A DNA stretch of 64,000 nt from Fomitopsis serialis (GCF_022376445.1 NW_025955159.1:1-64000), one strand, 5' to 3'. Positions 22,420 through 34,400 are shown, counted from the first letter of the stretch. A program made the numbers and translations. The notes: generated by a model from the sequence alone, not told the origin.

Positions 22420-23231
22420 ATATTGAACAGCGGAGGGGCCTTTATGTAAACGACGGGATGGCGAGCGTTTCCTTCGCGCGATTCTCGGGGACGAATCATG
22501 CGTGCATGGCGGTCGAGTTGTCGGCTCTTGGATGTTGGGATCTTCCCAGTCACGCAAGCCCGGGACATTGACATGGATTGAGGCAAGAGCCGGTTCCACA
22601 CACTCCGTACGTCCTGCCAAAGTTACTATTGAGTAGACTGAAGACCTCACTGCAGTGGAAGCTCGGCGCGAAGGGGCACGCGTCGTCACAATTGGGGAAC
22701 AATCCTATGCTCCTTGTCGAAAGACGGACCTCCAGAAGGGTATACTGAGTCGGAGCTTCGGAATCAGATGCTCGAGCTCGTGTTGATTGGATTCCATCAT
22801 TGGGGGACTCTGGCTTGCCAGGCAATTTGATCTAGTAAGAGACTAACTTTCACGCCGCGTCTCTTATGGCAAGACCTTGAGCTTCACCAAGACATGTACT
22901 TACTGCCGATGATGCTCTAGTTGGTCGGTCTGACCACCGGGTTGGCAAGCGTTCGACCTCGAGAAACGAGCTCCGTCGCGACACCTGTTAATTGTACCTC
23001 GCTTTCCGTTGCGTCGCCGCATCCCCAGGATCATGTCTATTGGACTGACGCTGCGAGTACAGCGCTGACGGTGCGCGAAGGCAGAAAACTCAGCTTGTCA
23101 GGAGAAGCCATTTTCTCCTTGCTCCAAGTCTTCGTGGACGCCGATAAGAGAAGCCCATCACCATCTTGTAAACTTCTCTCGCATGTGTGGCGCGCATCTA
23201 ACAATGAACTAATGACTAGTCACCATCAGCG
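22420..23231. other. Intergenic region without recognised genes
   Basis: About 0.8 kb. No motif-bearing ORF, RNA gene or clear repeat was seen. Confidence 0.45.
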
Positions 23232-23960
23232 AATTATATGACGGTCGTTATCGCGGAAAAATGCTTACACTTACGCCTTAGTTATCGCGTAAGATTTGCT
23301 ACTTAGTTGACACGTGACCCGTCCACCTCGGACTTAGATTCGCTCCGTTTCGTACACTTGGTCTCTACAATAAGTAATGGATATTTCTGGCCTTGTCAAC
23401 ACTGTATATAGATTACAGTGAGTCACAGATCCGTTGTCTGCTCATGCTAGATCACTTGATTCTGCTTCGAGGGCTGGTGAATTGCCTAATGCGGAATCAT
23501 TAGCCAATTGTGGCAACTCTGTCTGCGGGCCTTTACGCGCGCTGCTGCTCATTGCACGGCGAATCCGGAAGCCCACAAATAATTCTATAGAAGGGAGTCT
23601 GTGAAATTCCTCTCAGCATATCATCCTCATGACCCTCATCATCGACGAGACGTATGGCCCGGGATGCTTCAGTAGAATCTCCGATGAGAGCCATAGCATG
23701 AGCCTGTGGTTCTCACTATATCGAAGAGAACAGGTGATGCAACACAAAAAAAAGGCGTATGAAATTTATGAAGAGACATCATACATGAAAGAGAATAAGG
23801 GGAAAACGCCTGGCGCAGCGGCCCTGGCAGGCGCGATGTTCATCCCGATTAGGCAAGTACCGCATCGGCGCTGGACGGGCGCCAATCACACTAAATTCTA
23901 AGTCGGGAAAGTAAGACTTGCCGGTAAGTATTTTTCCACGAAAACGTCACTCATAGAATT
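23232..23960. mobile_element. 729-bp MITE-like element with 37-bp terminal inverted repeats
   Basis: 23232-23268 and 23924-23960 are inverted copies matching at 30 of 37 positions, sharing the core GGAAAAATRCTTAC. The inner flanks are rich in CTTA/TAAG as in the larger element at 5122-7841, although the terminal sequences differ. The 90-codon ORF inside (23629-23901) has no recognisable domain. No certain target duplication was found. Confidence 0.65.
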
Positions 23961-24940
23961 ACCACCGCATGGCGTAAACTTACAAAACTAGACTGCCACA
24001 TAGTCGAACTGCAATTTATTGTATTGTTCTCTAGACTAGGAATGTGCTATGAAGCCGCGAGCACGCAGTCCATATCGGCGGTCGTGTATATCGACGAAAA
24101 GGAGCGGGTCTGAGTCGGATGTGGTGCGTCTGTAGCATTACTAGGGTGCCAGTGATCGACAGGTAATGCATGATGTATGCGCATGAACGGCAGTCCGTGG
24201 TGTGGTACGTCATGCGAGGGCTGGTACTTCGATTGGCTCAGTGCCCGGCCGTGTCTCACAATAGCTCTCACAATGCGGCTGGGAATATACATTCGTAGCT
24301 CTCTGAGTAATGCAGCAGCGTTCCGCCAAGATCGCTTCACTCAGCGTCTCCGCAGCTTGGATAATGATCTACGAGTCTACCGTAGGCGTATATAAACATG
24401 GTGTTCATCGAAGGACTGCGACCAAAGTTCAAACGTACCCGGGGGATGTCGAAGCGACATCCAAAACCACTCGCAACGCACTTCAGCTGCATGAGGTTCG
24501 AAGGTCACCGACCCGGGCGGCGCCATGTGCGACCCGTTAAGCAGCGCAAGATCCACAGGAGGCCGAGGCTGTCCGGTGTGGCTATTCAACGCGTGAAGTC
24601 AGGGGAGGTCGCTGGCTTCGGAGTCGCCACTGGCATATCCGATGCGCCCAAATCCTCAGGCTGTGCCAACATGCTGGCGATGAGTAAAGCTAACAGTATC
24701 GACAACTAGCTGTCATCAATTCATTGTCAAGGCTCACAAAAGAATGAAGAGGGACGTCTGCTTGCGTCGTCGCGGCAGCGTCTGTCAAGTTGGATTCAAC
24801 ACTGGTCGCCAGACGCGATCACGTGAGCCGGTGTGCGCGCGCTCGGCGCTGGCAGCAGCTGGCAGCTGGCTCGTACTGTCGTCTCCCTACATCCCGGACG
24901 GTAGGATAACGCGCTGTAGACTTCTCAGCACCAAGTTGGC
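23961..24940. other. Intergenic region without recognised genes
   Basis: About 1 kb upstream of family copy A. Short open frames only, with no motif recognised and no tRNA-like unit. Confidence 0.4.
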
Positions 24941-27326
24941 ATGTATCACTACACCTTGGACATCAGTTACTGCGGAGAGAAGGCGAGACAGGCTGCCTTG
25001 CACAAGTCCGCGAACAGCGTTGAACGGTTTGTCGACCGCGACCTGCGTGCCTCACAAGGTTGGCGTGGTAAGCTTTTGGCGAGGAAGAATACCGGTAGCG
25101 AGATGCACATAGGATACCGTGAATCGTAGTCATGACGATCTCATGGTATGTCCTGTTTCTCCAAGCGAGGTTGCCAGGGCCCTCACTAAATTATGTGTAG
25201 CGGCGAGCCGTCGAACCGTTTCTGCCAAACATATGGCGTACATGGGAAGAGCACGGGGAAACAGATCGCAGGCTGCGCGAGCTAGACATGTGAGTGCAGC
25301 CAGCGTATCGGCCGTGAGCACGTCCTCAGGCGAATCATGCAGCGCGGAGGCTACCGCTCATATACAGTGTGTTCCTTTGCTTGATTTTGCTACACTTCCT
25401 GACATGCAGCGTAGGGAAGGGGTGGACCTAATTTTAGGGTTCCTGAAGCTGCCGTGAGTCCTCTCGCGCGTGCGCCGTCCCCGCCTCCGTCGCCGGTCCT
25501 CTAAGCGGCCCCGTTCGCCTGACTGCCGACCCGCCGACTGTCAGCAGAAGCGGTCTCGCCCGCAAGCACCTGTCTCCGTGAGAGGATCTATGCCTGTGAC
25601 TGAAAATGATCCTCCGATTGCTGGGCCGTCAAGGATCGTCGCGCAGGGACACAGGGATGATCGTCGAAGTAACGGAGCATCCGATCCTCGAGTGCGTTTC
25701 CTGGCTCCGTAGCCTCGCCTTCATGCGTCTGACTTGGCGTGCGTCGCTCGCGCTGCAATAGGCTCCCGGGTCCGTCCTATCTGCGATTGTGAACATCGCT
25801 CTCGTCACCATCAAGGAGGAACCCACGGACAATGATGCTCAAGTTCTCCTGAACGCAGACTCTACGTACCCGGAGGAGAACGACCAGGGGGCCCAGGGAG
25901 ATACGGCGGCATCTCAGACACACGTGGAAGGCAGTACGGCTGGCAAACGGCGTCGGCGCGAAGCCCGTGCTGGTGGACACGCTCAGGAGTGCCCTCACCG
26001 CGGCGGTCACCGTGCAGGCGCGGGAGGCGCAACTTGAGGCGGACGTCGCATTGTACAGAAGCCAAGCGGAGCGGTTGGCGACCCGCGAACGTGAGTTCTG
26101 TGAGAAGGAGAGCGCGTTCAGCGAGCGGGAGAACGGTGGGGCCCTGTCTCGGTTGCCTTCGCGAACAAGTGCTGTTTTGCTGATCTCCGTCGCTGAGCAG
26201 GCTTCCAAGTACAGGCGGCGCGGAAGGACGCGGAGCTGGCGGAAGCGCGGTATCAATGGGCGCAGGAGCGTATCCGGGTACTCGAGACGAACACAGAGAA
26301 GGAACGGGTCGCGCGTGAGATGCGCGAGGTGCAGGCACTGCTCGAGCAGGAGAAGATGGAGCGAGCGCAGGGCGAGGATGCAGGGCGGGCTGCACAGGAA
26401 ACCATTGCTTGTGAGTGGGTATGCGACAGTGGAGCTGAGTGCCAGCTGACGGGTACCTGGACAAGCCCTGCGAGCAGAACGAGATCGGCTTCAGACAGAG
26501 TTGCAGACGGCTCGCGATGCTGTTGCCTGTACGCGCTATCCGTCTTTCAACGCTCTATCGCGGACTCACTCGCCCCTTTCATAGCGGTGCAGGCACAATG
26601 GCATTCGGCGCATGAGCGAGAGCTCAAGGCCGAAATCGACAAGCGAGAGCGTGCAGAGCGAGTGGCGCTGGGTGAGTACCAATAATCATATTTGACTGCA
26701 CCCCGCATATGCTAATTGCACAACGCATTCTGACAGAGCTCGGCAAGAAGCTAGTAAGGCTGCAAGTGGACATGCGGAGTCAAAACACTGGTGCGGCACT
26801 CGCGTCCGCGTATCCTCTATTCGTCCACTGACGATACACCCGATAGCCCTCCGTGAGCAGGTTGAGACGCTGACGAAGGAACTGGAGGGCGAGCGCGCTG
26901 AGTGCTCAGCTAGGCGAGAACAGCTGGTGATGGAGGTTTCATGTGGGTATCAGTCGTCACTGCGTATCTTACGGCAGACTATACTAACATAATATCCACT
27001 GGCATAAGCGTTGCGAGTGCAGTTGAAAGCTGCCAATGAGGATAAGACTATGGGTGCGCACTGTGCTGTCATATGCTGCGGAGCTGTATCAACGAGTCGC
27101 GTCCCCTTCCACATAGCTCCGAGAGATTTCCGCGGAGGTGAAAACACCCCAGGCAAAGACACTTGGTGAGTAGCAATCACTTCTCGTAAGTACGATGCTC
27201 GGAGGCTTACCGACCTTTCGAACTGAAGGTCTCGAGACGCAGCTGCGCGTCGAGCGGACTGCACCCGGGGAAGCGGAAGGATGGTGTATCGACGCGATGA
27301 CCGCCGAGGCTGAGGCTGAGCGCTGA
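24941..27326 (+). pseudogene. Family copy A: divergent, disrupted coiled-coil gene
   Basis: Starts M-Y-H-Y-T-L-D-I-S-Y-C-G-E-K-A, matching the family N-terminus. After D-L-R-A the conserved S-F-W-R-G-R-I-P-V-A-R-C continues in another frame, and a TAG follows shortly after. Downstream exons keep family features: R-R-A-V-E-P-F...L-R-E-L-D-M before a GTGAGT donor, a basic stretch (S-S-K-R-P-R-S-P), a sumoylation-type I-K-E-E-P-T-D motif, a second basic cluster G-K-R-R-R-R-E and several coiled-coil exons (L-A-T-R-E-R-E-F, R-I-R-V-L-E-T-N, L-R-E-Q-V-E-T-L-T-K-E-L). The last frame ends with TGA at 27324-27326. It is the most diverged copy and lies outside the inverted array. Confidence 0.65.
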
Positions 27327-28087
27327 GCGCGTGCGTCGTGAGCGAGTTGGGCGCTGTCGGGTTGGACCAGTGTCCCGGTGACGGTTGAGGTACATGCCAG
27401 TGCTGCTATTGCCGTGACAATATACACGTTGTGTTGTTTTGGGCCTGAGGTTGCGACACTTGCACTCGTGAAATTGCAGATACCCGCTGGGATGTCAATG
27501 GTGGTCACCCACTGCACGTCCAGGTTGTACTTCAGTGGTGATTACTGAGTTTGGTTGCCTCATCATCGGCATAACCTTCTAGCGGCTTAGCCAAGGGCTC
27601 CAGAGTTCGAGCGACCAAGCCTTACGCGCATGGATTTGCACAAGATGTGCATTGCAATAGTATCATGGGCGTAGTACAAGACAGAGAGAACCTAGTAGAG
27701 TCAGATGAGTGGGCAACGCGTAGCCATCTGAATCTGAGGTACAAGTGCCAGTATAAAGGGGGAGTGTCTATCTGTGGGTCACCTTCCTATCGCCTACGGC
27801 CACGATGCGGTCATTCAAGACCTCCCAATACGATTTCTGAAATCATGAATAGAGACTGTCCCTATACGCGGACACGACGACTTCTCTCGGGGTATCTTGG
27901 ACGCATGGACGCCTGTCGTGATGGAGCTGCGAGCCCGTGCGAGGAGCCCGGGGCGAGGTTTGGGTGAGGTCTCGCAGTCTCGCGCCCACAATACAGTGTC
28001 TTGCTCTGCGCCGTTGAACGTAGATTCGGCTATAGCTAAGTGAGACGGGCAATCGGTGCTTCGGATAAGCTGACGACTCACGCCTTG
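27327..28087. other. Intergenic region, no supported gene
   Basis: A minus-strand open frame overlaps copy A's tail (27089-27517) and includes a hydrophobic stretch (V-Y-I-V-T-A-I-A-A-L-A-C). I cannot link it to a family. Nothing else was seen. Confidence 0.35.
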
Positions 28088-29934
28088 TCAGATATAAATA
28101 TCTTTATAAGAAACGCGGAGTAGACCACGGTCGGCCCACGGGCTGAGGAGGGTGTTGAACGAAGCAGAGAGATTGTTGATAATGCCATCCTTCTCCTCCC
28201 GGTCACAACCCTTTGGGGGGTTGAGAGTCAATTGCACCTCGACTTCAAGTAGCGCCTCAAAACAGGGGCGACGCATGACGTCGTGCAGACCCTTCAACTT
28301 CAAGTTTGCCCTAGGCCTGTCTAGAGATCTGTAGAGGCCCGGCGTCCCGGCGGCGATTAAACTGATCGTGATCTGCTTCAGCTGATGGGACTGCGCAGTG
28401 GAGAGCGTGGGGTGTAATGCTTCTGCGATTGTAGGCAGGAAGCCATATGACTGGTACTTCTCGTCGCGGAAACCTATCTTGAAGTGCAAGAATTCCAATG
28501 CAGTGTTGTGCTCTAGATTATTCGTTACTACGACATGCATGATCGTCAGATACGTGATGCAACGCAGAGGAAATATGTGACAGACCAAGGCTTGATATAC
28601 AGACACGAGTGAGGAATTGTCCAGCTGCTCTGAGGAGTCCGTCTATGTCAACGTTGTTCTTAACCAGTGAGGACTCTTCGCAATCCAGCTCGTGACGCTT
28701 GAGGCTATTGTCCGGTCTGCTGAAGGGTTTACCGCAGTACTTGCACTGGACAGGGCCACCAGTATGCTTAAAGTGGACCTTTGAGATGTGCCGCGCCAAT
28801 TGGTAGGCGGATAGGGTCAGGCCACACTTGACTATGCCATCATTCCAGTGGCACCGAAAGAGATCTCGGCCGTCAGACTGACGCAGGGCCACACCATGAT
28901 GCTTCTGGAGATGATGCATGACGACAAAACTGCTAGTGTCGTCGAGGGAAGTCCTGCAGTTCATGTACCGGCAAAAAGTTGAAAGCGGGCTAGAATCACG
29001 ATCGTCATTTCTTACACTACAGTAGCATACACGAGTTGAAGGAAAAGACATACTGAGAGCCTGAGGATCTTCGAGCGCTAGGGTCAGGGAGAGACTCGAA
29101 GTGACGTAGGCTTGCACAGATGCCTGAGCGTTCGAGCCAGTCAATGATGACATCGAATGTAGACTTCGAGCGATGGTCGTCAAAATCGATGCCGAGCCGT
29201 TGAAGCTGAACTCGAGTGTGTGACCTGGACTGAAATCGTCGAACATCCGCGTCGCTCGCAGATTTCAGCAGAACGAATTCGCCGCCACGCAATGTGATGT
29301 CTTCGAGGTTGGGGGAAGCGGAGATAAGCCGCTGTAGCTCGGAGATGCTGTGAAATTGGAACCTGGACAAATGCAGCGTCTTCAAGGCCTTGAACCTGGA
29401 CAAAGTACTGAAGAACGATGTCGGCATGGCAGCATGTACTAAGCCCCCATCGATCCGCAGGCTCTGCATGCCAGGCATTGCAGCGCAGAAAACGGGCGGT
29501 AGTGCATGGAGGAAGCGGTCACGGCCATATGGGTGCCCCGCCAAGGGGCCGGCGGGAAAGTAGCCGTCGGAGATGACGAGACAACGCGTGGCCGCGAGCC
29601 ATCCTTTGACGCGTGCAGATGTGCGTAACTGCTCCGTCAACATAGTGAAGCTCTTTCGGCTGCGAAGTTCGACAGTGGAATAAAGGAGTTTGGTGGCGAG
29701 TTTGTGCCATGTCCAGCAGACCAACGCAGTGGTAGGCAGCGCGAGATATGTCGTCCAAGCGATAATTTCACTGACAGTTTCGACTGGGATGCGACGAGCG
29801 AGTGCGAGTGGCAGGGCGCTAGTCAACAGGAGGTGACCACTCGCATGTAGAGTCTGGGGGACCTAGTATGCGCACGCGTCAGACGGTGTCAGGCAATATG
29901 TACATCAGACACGCACCTGCGAGGAATCTTCCAT
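28088..29934 (-). CDS. F-box-like protein with leucine-rich-type repeats
   Basis: Probable substrate receptor of an SCF ubiquitin ligase. A tiny first exon (29934-29917, M-E-D-S-S-Q) splices to 29862-29054, which encodes the F-box-like segment R-R-I-P-V-E-T-V-S-E-I-I-A-W...A-L-V-C-W-T-W-H-K-L-A and LRR-like strands (F-K-A-L-K-T-L-H-L-S-R-F, N-L-E-D-I-T-L-R). Exons 28629-28554 and 28510-28088 complete it (A-A-G-Q-F-L-T-R, N-T-A-L-E-F-L-H-F-K-I). Phases match at each junction. The TTG-initiated reading at 29826 is not needed, because the upstream ATG exon gives an in-frame start. The 424-bp intron 28630-29053 contains a separate zinc-finger ORF. Confidence 0.75.
28518..29051 (-). CDS. C2H2 zinc-finger ORF nested in the F-box gene's long intron
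   Basis: A 177-codon frame whose ATG lies 2 bp inside the intron donor. Three finger-like units: C-R-Y-M-N-C...H-L-Q-K-H-H; C-H-W-N-D-G-I-V-K-C...R-H-I-S-K-V-H; and C-K-Y-C-G-K-P-F-S-R-P-D-N-S-L-K-R-H...C (C2HC ending). Variable-spacing fingers of this kind occur in basidiomycete transcription-factor-like proteins. The frame runs on past the F-box acceptor in another phase, so the natural 3' end is unclear. It may be an inserted gene fragment, a nested gene, or an alternative F-box isoform. Confidence 0.6.
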   Translation of the reverse strand: MSFPSTRVCYCSVRNDDRDSSPLSTFCRYMNCRTSLDDTSSFVVMHHLQKHHGVALRQSDGRDLFRCHWNDGIVKCGLTLSAYQLARHISKVHFKHTGGPVQCKYCGKPFSRPDNSLKRHELDCEESSLVKNNVDIDGLLRAAGQFLTRVCISSLGLSHISSALHHVSDDHACRSNE

Positions 29935-30059
29935 CACCGTCAGTCGGGGATAGACTATGTGAAGGCGGTTAGACGAAACAGTATGAGGAACGGACAGGAC
30001 AAGGACGACGGGGAGCGGAGGAACAGGACGATGTCAGGATAGAGGAGGACAGGAGGCTA

Positions 30060-30115
30060 GATAAGGACGGGAAGAAGATAAGGACGGGAAGAAGATAAGG
30101 ATGGGAGGAAGGTCC
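30060..30115 (+). repeat. Tandem purine-rich minisatellite
   Basis: About three copies of a ~17-bp unit (GATAAGGACGGGAAGAA) within a longer G/A-rich stretch from ~29970, just upstream of the F-box gene. The open frame across it is compositional. Confidence 0.75.
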
Positions 30116-30608
30116 CGCACGAGGCAGACGCATGTCAAGAGACAGGTTCATTAGTGCAATAATGCACAGCCAGCCTGGATCTAGCCGCATGCTCACCACC
30201 AGCTGCAGCGTCGGACAAGCTCAAGCTATTCACTGCAAACAGGTATGGGCCCTGTCTATGTCATCGGCCACACGCCGGAACTACTCACCTACACGTTTCC
30301 AAGTTCAAGTTTGCGCCCATCTCTCCAACGGCAAGAGAGAGAGCCTGGAATCCTTCACCCGTCCTCCAAAGCTTCACTCGCCGTCAATACCGTGACGGGT
30401 AAAGTCATACAGTTAGTGTACATGCGTATCACGAGTAACCGAATACCTGTGCGACGTAGTTTCTGTCAAGCCTCTCCGCAACCTACCCTCGAGCTAGTCT
30501 CCCCGGGCCCTAAACACGACCTTGAGTGGGGAGGGCGGTCGTGTATGGCCCTCGAGCTCTTTCCGCCGAAGGCCAAAATATGAATTATGAGCACTGGTGT
30601 CGTTGCGA

Positions 30609-30673
30609 TGGGCGACTCCCCACTAGTGGCGACGCACCTTGGGCGACCTCTGTTAACTCTGCACGACGCCCAG
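30609..30673 (+). repeat. Left arm of the outer inverted repeat of the array
   Basis: A 65-bp segment (begins GGGCGACTCCCCACTAGTGG) repeated in inverted orientation at 62425-62489 with a single difference. Together they bracket the 32-kb array. No coding or RNA function was recognised. Confidence 0.85.
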
Positions 30674-31464
30674 TCCCAGCGCGAGATATGTGTCTACGTC
30701 AAGGCGCGCCGAACGACACGGCGTGACGGCGAGCAGGGACACGCGTCGGTGTGCAGAGCACGAAATACCACGTGAGGAGGCGGCTTGTTCCGAACCTAAG
30801 TAAGGCAGTCAGAAATTTGAAAGTCGAAGTCCGAATCCTCCTCCTCCTCCTCGTCGCGCAGTCCGATGTGTTTTCTCGATGATGACAGGGCATCTTGGCC
30901 ACACCGCCCGTAAGTCAACTTATCTCTGCACCAGGCTCTTCGACCTGGTGGCCGGATTTCGACGTTTTGGACCATTCTCTTTTCTTTCGCTGCGGCAGGG
31001 GATGAGACCTTGCGATCTGGTGGCTCTCCGCGCCGGTTTGGACACTTTGTGCATTACATGCAAGATGAACCTTACGGGCTTTTCTTTCACGGCAGCAGAG
31101 GATGAGCGAAGCCTGTGGTCCAAGTAACAGATGTCACGCTCTCGTCGTCCCATTAATTGTCGACAAGAGAGCCGTCCGAGTCGGTTGCAGTTGCGCACGT
31201 CCATCACGTAGCCGACGGAGTCAGGACTTGTGAGTTTCTGCACCATCGAAGCTGCCGGCGGCAGATTGACAGCAGCGTTCCGTCTTCACAGGAAATTGAA
31301 GTATCGCACGCTCGTGACGATCGTGCTGCTCACGTTCACTCCCCCCGAAGATCGGGATCCTTCACAGTGTGACAGATCCCTCTCGGTGTCACCAATCCCT
31401 CCAAGTAAGTCCTCCAGAACGCGAACATGGTCGCAATACGCGCCTCCGTGCTGCATCCGACGGA

Positions 31465-31580
31465 TAGCGTGCGCAACCGTACGGATCGCGCAACGGTGTG
31501 TACAGCGGCACGCTTGGGCAGCACAGTGAGGCCTGGGGAGGTGCTCCCCTGGAGTACTACAGAGGATCGACTCCCTGCTA
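31465..31580 (+). ncRNA. tRNA-like sequence 1 (box A disturbed, no T-run)
   Basis: Box B GATCGACTC at 31565-31573 preceded by the conserved CAGTGAGGCCTGGGGAG arm. Box A is disturbed by a two-base difference from its inverted partner at 61353-61479. No downstream T-run, so probably inactive. Confidence 0.5.
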
Positions 31581-32119
31581 CGAGCACTAATCGATAATCT
31601 TCGGTTTACCGTGTGCGGCTGCCAGTGCTCCGCCGGGGTCGACCGGATGTCGTTGCAACTTGGTGACGTACACGCCGCTTCCCCGCGGAATGTCACGGCC
31701 AGCGTCAACTGGCTCGGGGCCTGCCGCAAAGGCGGAGTCAAGTTCGCGGCGGCAGGGAATAAACGAAGCCGAATCGTGACAGGTTCAAGTTCTCGTTGCG
31801 TTCTGCGGACGGTGGTTCGGAGCGGTGTCGACGTCACCGATTGTGGTGCGTATGGCTCTCAAGCTGTTCAAAACCTCTCCCCCCGTCGATCTGGGTCCTG
31901 GCTTCGCCGCTTCGGTCTCTCGCAGACCGAGAGTGGTGCTCTGCACCCACAGAGGCTCAGCTGTCGCTCCGAGCTGGCCGCGCCGCGTTGGGATTCTCCC
32001 CATCATTCCAACGTCCACGCGCACGTCCCACCACAACCCCCGGTGTCATCCTCCCTTCCGGTGGGTCCCTGAGAACGCGGACATGTTCGCGGTGCGTGGC
32101 TCCAAACGCAGATGCTACA

Positions 32120-32252
32120 TGGCAGAGTGGTCAGTGAAACGGTGTACCTACTGCGGCGCCTGGGCAAAGAGTGATGCCTGGAGAGTTGTTCCCCTCGGTG
32201 ACGCGCGCCGGGGGATCGACTCTCCGCCGATCGAAGCACCCGGTCAATTTTT
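32120..32252 (+). ncRNA. tRNA-like Pol III unit 2
   Basis: Box A TGGCAGAGTGG (32120-32130), box B GATCGACTC (32214-32222), TTTTT at 32248-32252. The box A resembles tRNA-Leu/Ser, but no acceptor-stem pairing is visible, so it is tRNA-derived rather than a working tRNA. Confidence 0.6.
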
Positions 32253-32389
32253 GCGTTGCTTGCGTCGACGCCGAGGATGGCGATTCCACGACTTGTGCGT
32301 TTCCCCGTAGGCTGCGGCTGTGACGTTGCATGAATCCTTTTTTCTGTGATCGGGGTGTGCGCGTTGACGACAGAATGTGATGATGGCCA

Positions 32390-33060
32390 GTGCGCTGGGT
32401 GCGGGCACGTCGCTGGCCCTGTTACAGACCGTGTCCGGAGTTGAAGTGCTGCCACGCTCGATTTGGTCCGTAGTCGATTTCTGATCACGACGTATGTGGT
32501 GGTGCGCATGGGCTGGATTTACAAGCTGGCCTTCTGTCTTGACAGTTTGACAACTTGAGCACGTCCATGCCCACTAATCACGTGTTGCTAGGTTCGACTC
32601 GGACACGCGCAGTGCGCACTGCGGTCAACCTCCCGCGTGTGCGGCTCACGGCCTGTCACTTCCCCCCTTCTTGACAGCATGTGGCGATGGCGGTAACTCA
32701 CAGCTTGAATCTCGATAGGCGTCAGGCTTTCGTTGCGCCGCGCGACGCCCGAAGCGCCCTCATCGAGGCTTGCTCTGTGGTACCCTGGCGTCGTATCCCG
32801 CCGCCGCGCGTGATGATCGTGGTCGCCCCGAACACCAGTTCTCCTAGCCATTCCTGGTAATGCGAACACCTTCGCGGTGCGTGGACTTCCTCCCGTCGAC
32901 TGCTTAACGAAGCGGTCGTAGTCTCCGAACGTGATTGCGGCATGCCCGGGCAACATGGTGCCTGGGGAGTCGCGCCTTCGAAGCGCACCGGGGGATCGAT
33001 TCTCCGCCACGAGCAGGCAATTTTCCTTTTTGCTGGCTGGGACGAACGTCGAATCTGACG
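32390..33060 (+). repeat. Repeat R4, copy 1
   Basis: Highly similar in inverted orientation to 50745-51440, including the tRNA-like unit at its 3' end; about 130 bp around the unit look nearly identical. High similarity between distant copies implies recent duplication or gene conversion. Confidence 0.75.
32905..33031 (+). ncRNA. tRNA-like Pol III unit 3
   Basis: Box A-like TAACGAAGCGG with one consensus mismatch, box B GATCGATTC (32994-33002), T-runs at 33021-33031. Nearly identical to unit 10 on the other strand. Confidence 0.5.
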
Positions 33061-33089
33061 TTGGTTGAGGCGCAGAGGATCGTGTCAGG

Positions 33090-33590
33090 CCTGCATGTGG
33101 TTCTTCTCTGGGATGACGGCGGTTGGGCTCGGACGCCGATTCGCATTCTGAGGCTCCGTCGGCGTACGCGTGAGGCATCCTGGTTGTCGGTCCCGCGTCA
33201 CCCTCCGACTCGTCACCGAAGAAGCGAACATGGTTGTGGTGCGCGGTGTTATTCCGGCAGATTCAATCACGTCTGCAAGTGTCTCTTCACGGCCCGTTCC
33301 ATTCCAAGGCATCTGGGGCTCCTCTTGCGTCACAAATCCTCGACCTGTCTGTCGCCCGAGTGGACAAACTCTGCGTCCCCTACTACCGCACCCCCTCTCT
33401 GTCTGCATCAGGCCCAGAAATCGTGAATATGTCCGCGGCGCGCATCTGCCTGCGAAAACGGCAGATAGTCAAACGGTCTGTCGTCAGCGGCGTGTACGAT
33501 GGCGCGTTGGGCAGCGAGTGCAGCCTGGGGACACCCTCCCGGAGCGCTACGGGATCGACTCCCCGCCATTGAGCGGACGATTTTTGCCAG
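33090..33590 (+). repeat. Repeat R3, copy 1
   Basis: Shares blocks with 36370-36820, 39600-40080 and (inverted) 54310-54780, ending in a tRNA-like unit with box A TAGTCAAAYGG. Frames are not conserved between copies, so it is non-coding. Confidence 0.65.
33466..33585 (+). ncRNA. tRNA-like Pol III unit 4, upstream of copy B
   Basis: Box A TAGTCAAACGG (33466-33476), box B GATCGACTC (33553-33561), TTTTT at 33581-33585. About 390 bp upstream of the copy B leader. Confidence 0.65.
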
Positions 33591-33973
33591 GCAGATCTAC
33601 AGCACGACGTCTCGATCGTCACTGGCACGGACCGTCTTGTGTGTCTCCCTGCGGCTTGGCATTGGCTCTGGAAGCTCTCGCGGTTGATTTGCTCTGACGG
33701 ACTCGGACGCCGAGGTGCGTATCGATGTGGGGGAGGCGGCGGAGTTGCGCGGACACGTCGTGAACTCCGCGGCAGGTCGCTTCCGTAGCTCGTGCTCCAT
33801 TGGCTCCGCGCATATGCACGTGAGCTGCCACGACGGCCTTGCGAACATGTCTGAGGACTCGGACTGTCACGACACGCGTGGGCCATTCAAGGCCTGCGGA
33901 CACCGAGCGTGTGTCCCCAAGTTGAATCCACTCTCCCGTTCTTCGAGACCCGCTCTGCCCCCTTCCTCTCCAC

Positions 33974-34400
33974 AGCGAGCTGTCGCACACTTATTGAAGC
34001 CTCCCCGTCAGGCCCAGCTGTCTGAGACGACGACGGCGCTCACTGGTATGCATACTCCCGGCCGGCTGCATCACCGCCCCTCTTTGAACCGTGTTTGTGT
34101 GTCCGCCAGCAGCTGGCGGACGCGCAGACTCAGTTCAAAAGGGGGAGTCTAGCGCTGCCGGCCGAGGTGATCGCAGAGCGGGATCGGCTCCAAGTCGCGC
34201 AGGAGGCAGCGGCGCTTTGGACGGAAGTTGTGCAGGAGAGGATGGGAGGGGATGGATGGCGGGCTTGGCGTAGCGCGATTGTTTGTGAGTTGATGCACAA
34301 AAGCAGTTTGGGGTTCTGTCTGACTTCGTCCAGCGCTGCGGACGGGATTGGAAAGACTGCGACAGGAAGTCCGCGCAGCGGAAGCGGCCGCTGTTGGTAA
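33974..34400 (+). pseudogene. Family copy B: fragment of coiled-coil exons 4-5
   Basis: The family leader motif GCTGTCGCACAC is present at ~33980, but exons 1-3 are missing. What remains matches exon 4 (Q-Q-L-A-D-A-Q-T-Q-F-K-R-G, I-A-E-R-D-R-L-Q, L-W-T-E-V-V-Q-E-R-M) and exon 5 (G-L-E-R-L-R-Q-E-V-R-A-A-E-A-A-A-V-G before a GTAAAT donor). No start codon or C-terminal exons. Confidence 0.7.

Noticed and set aside
29017..29826. Starting the F-box protein at the TTG near 29826
   Set aside because: An upstream ATG exon (29934-29917) splices in frame into the same reading, so no non-ATG start is needed.
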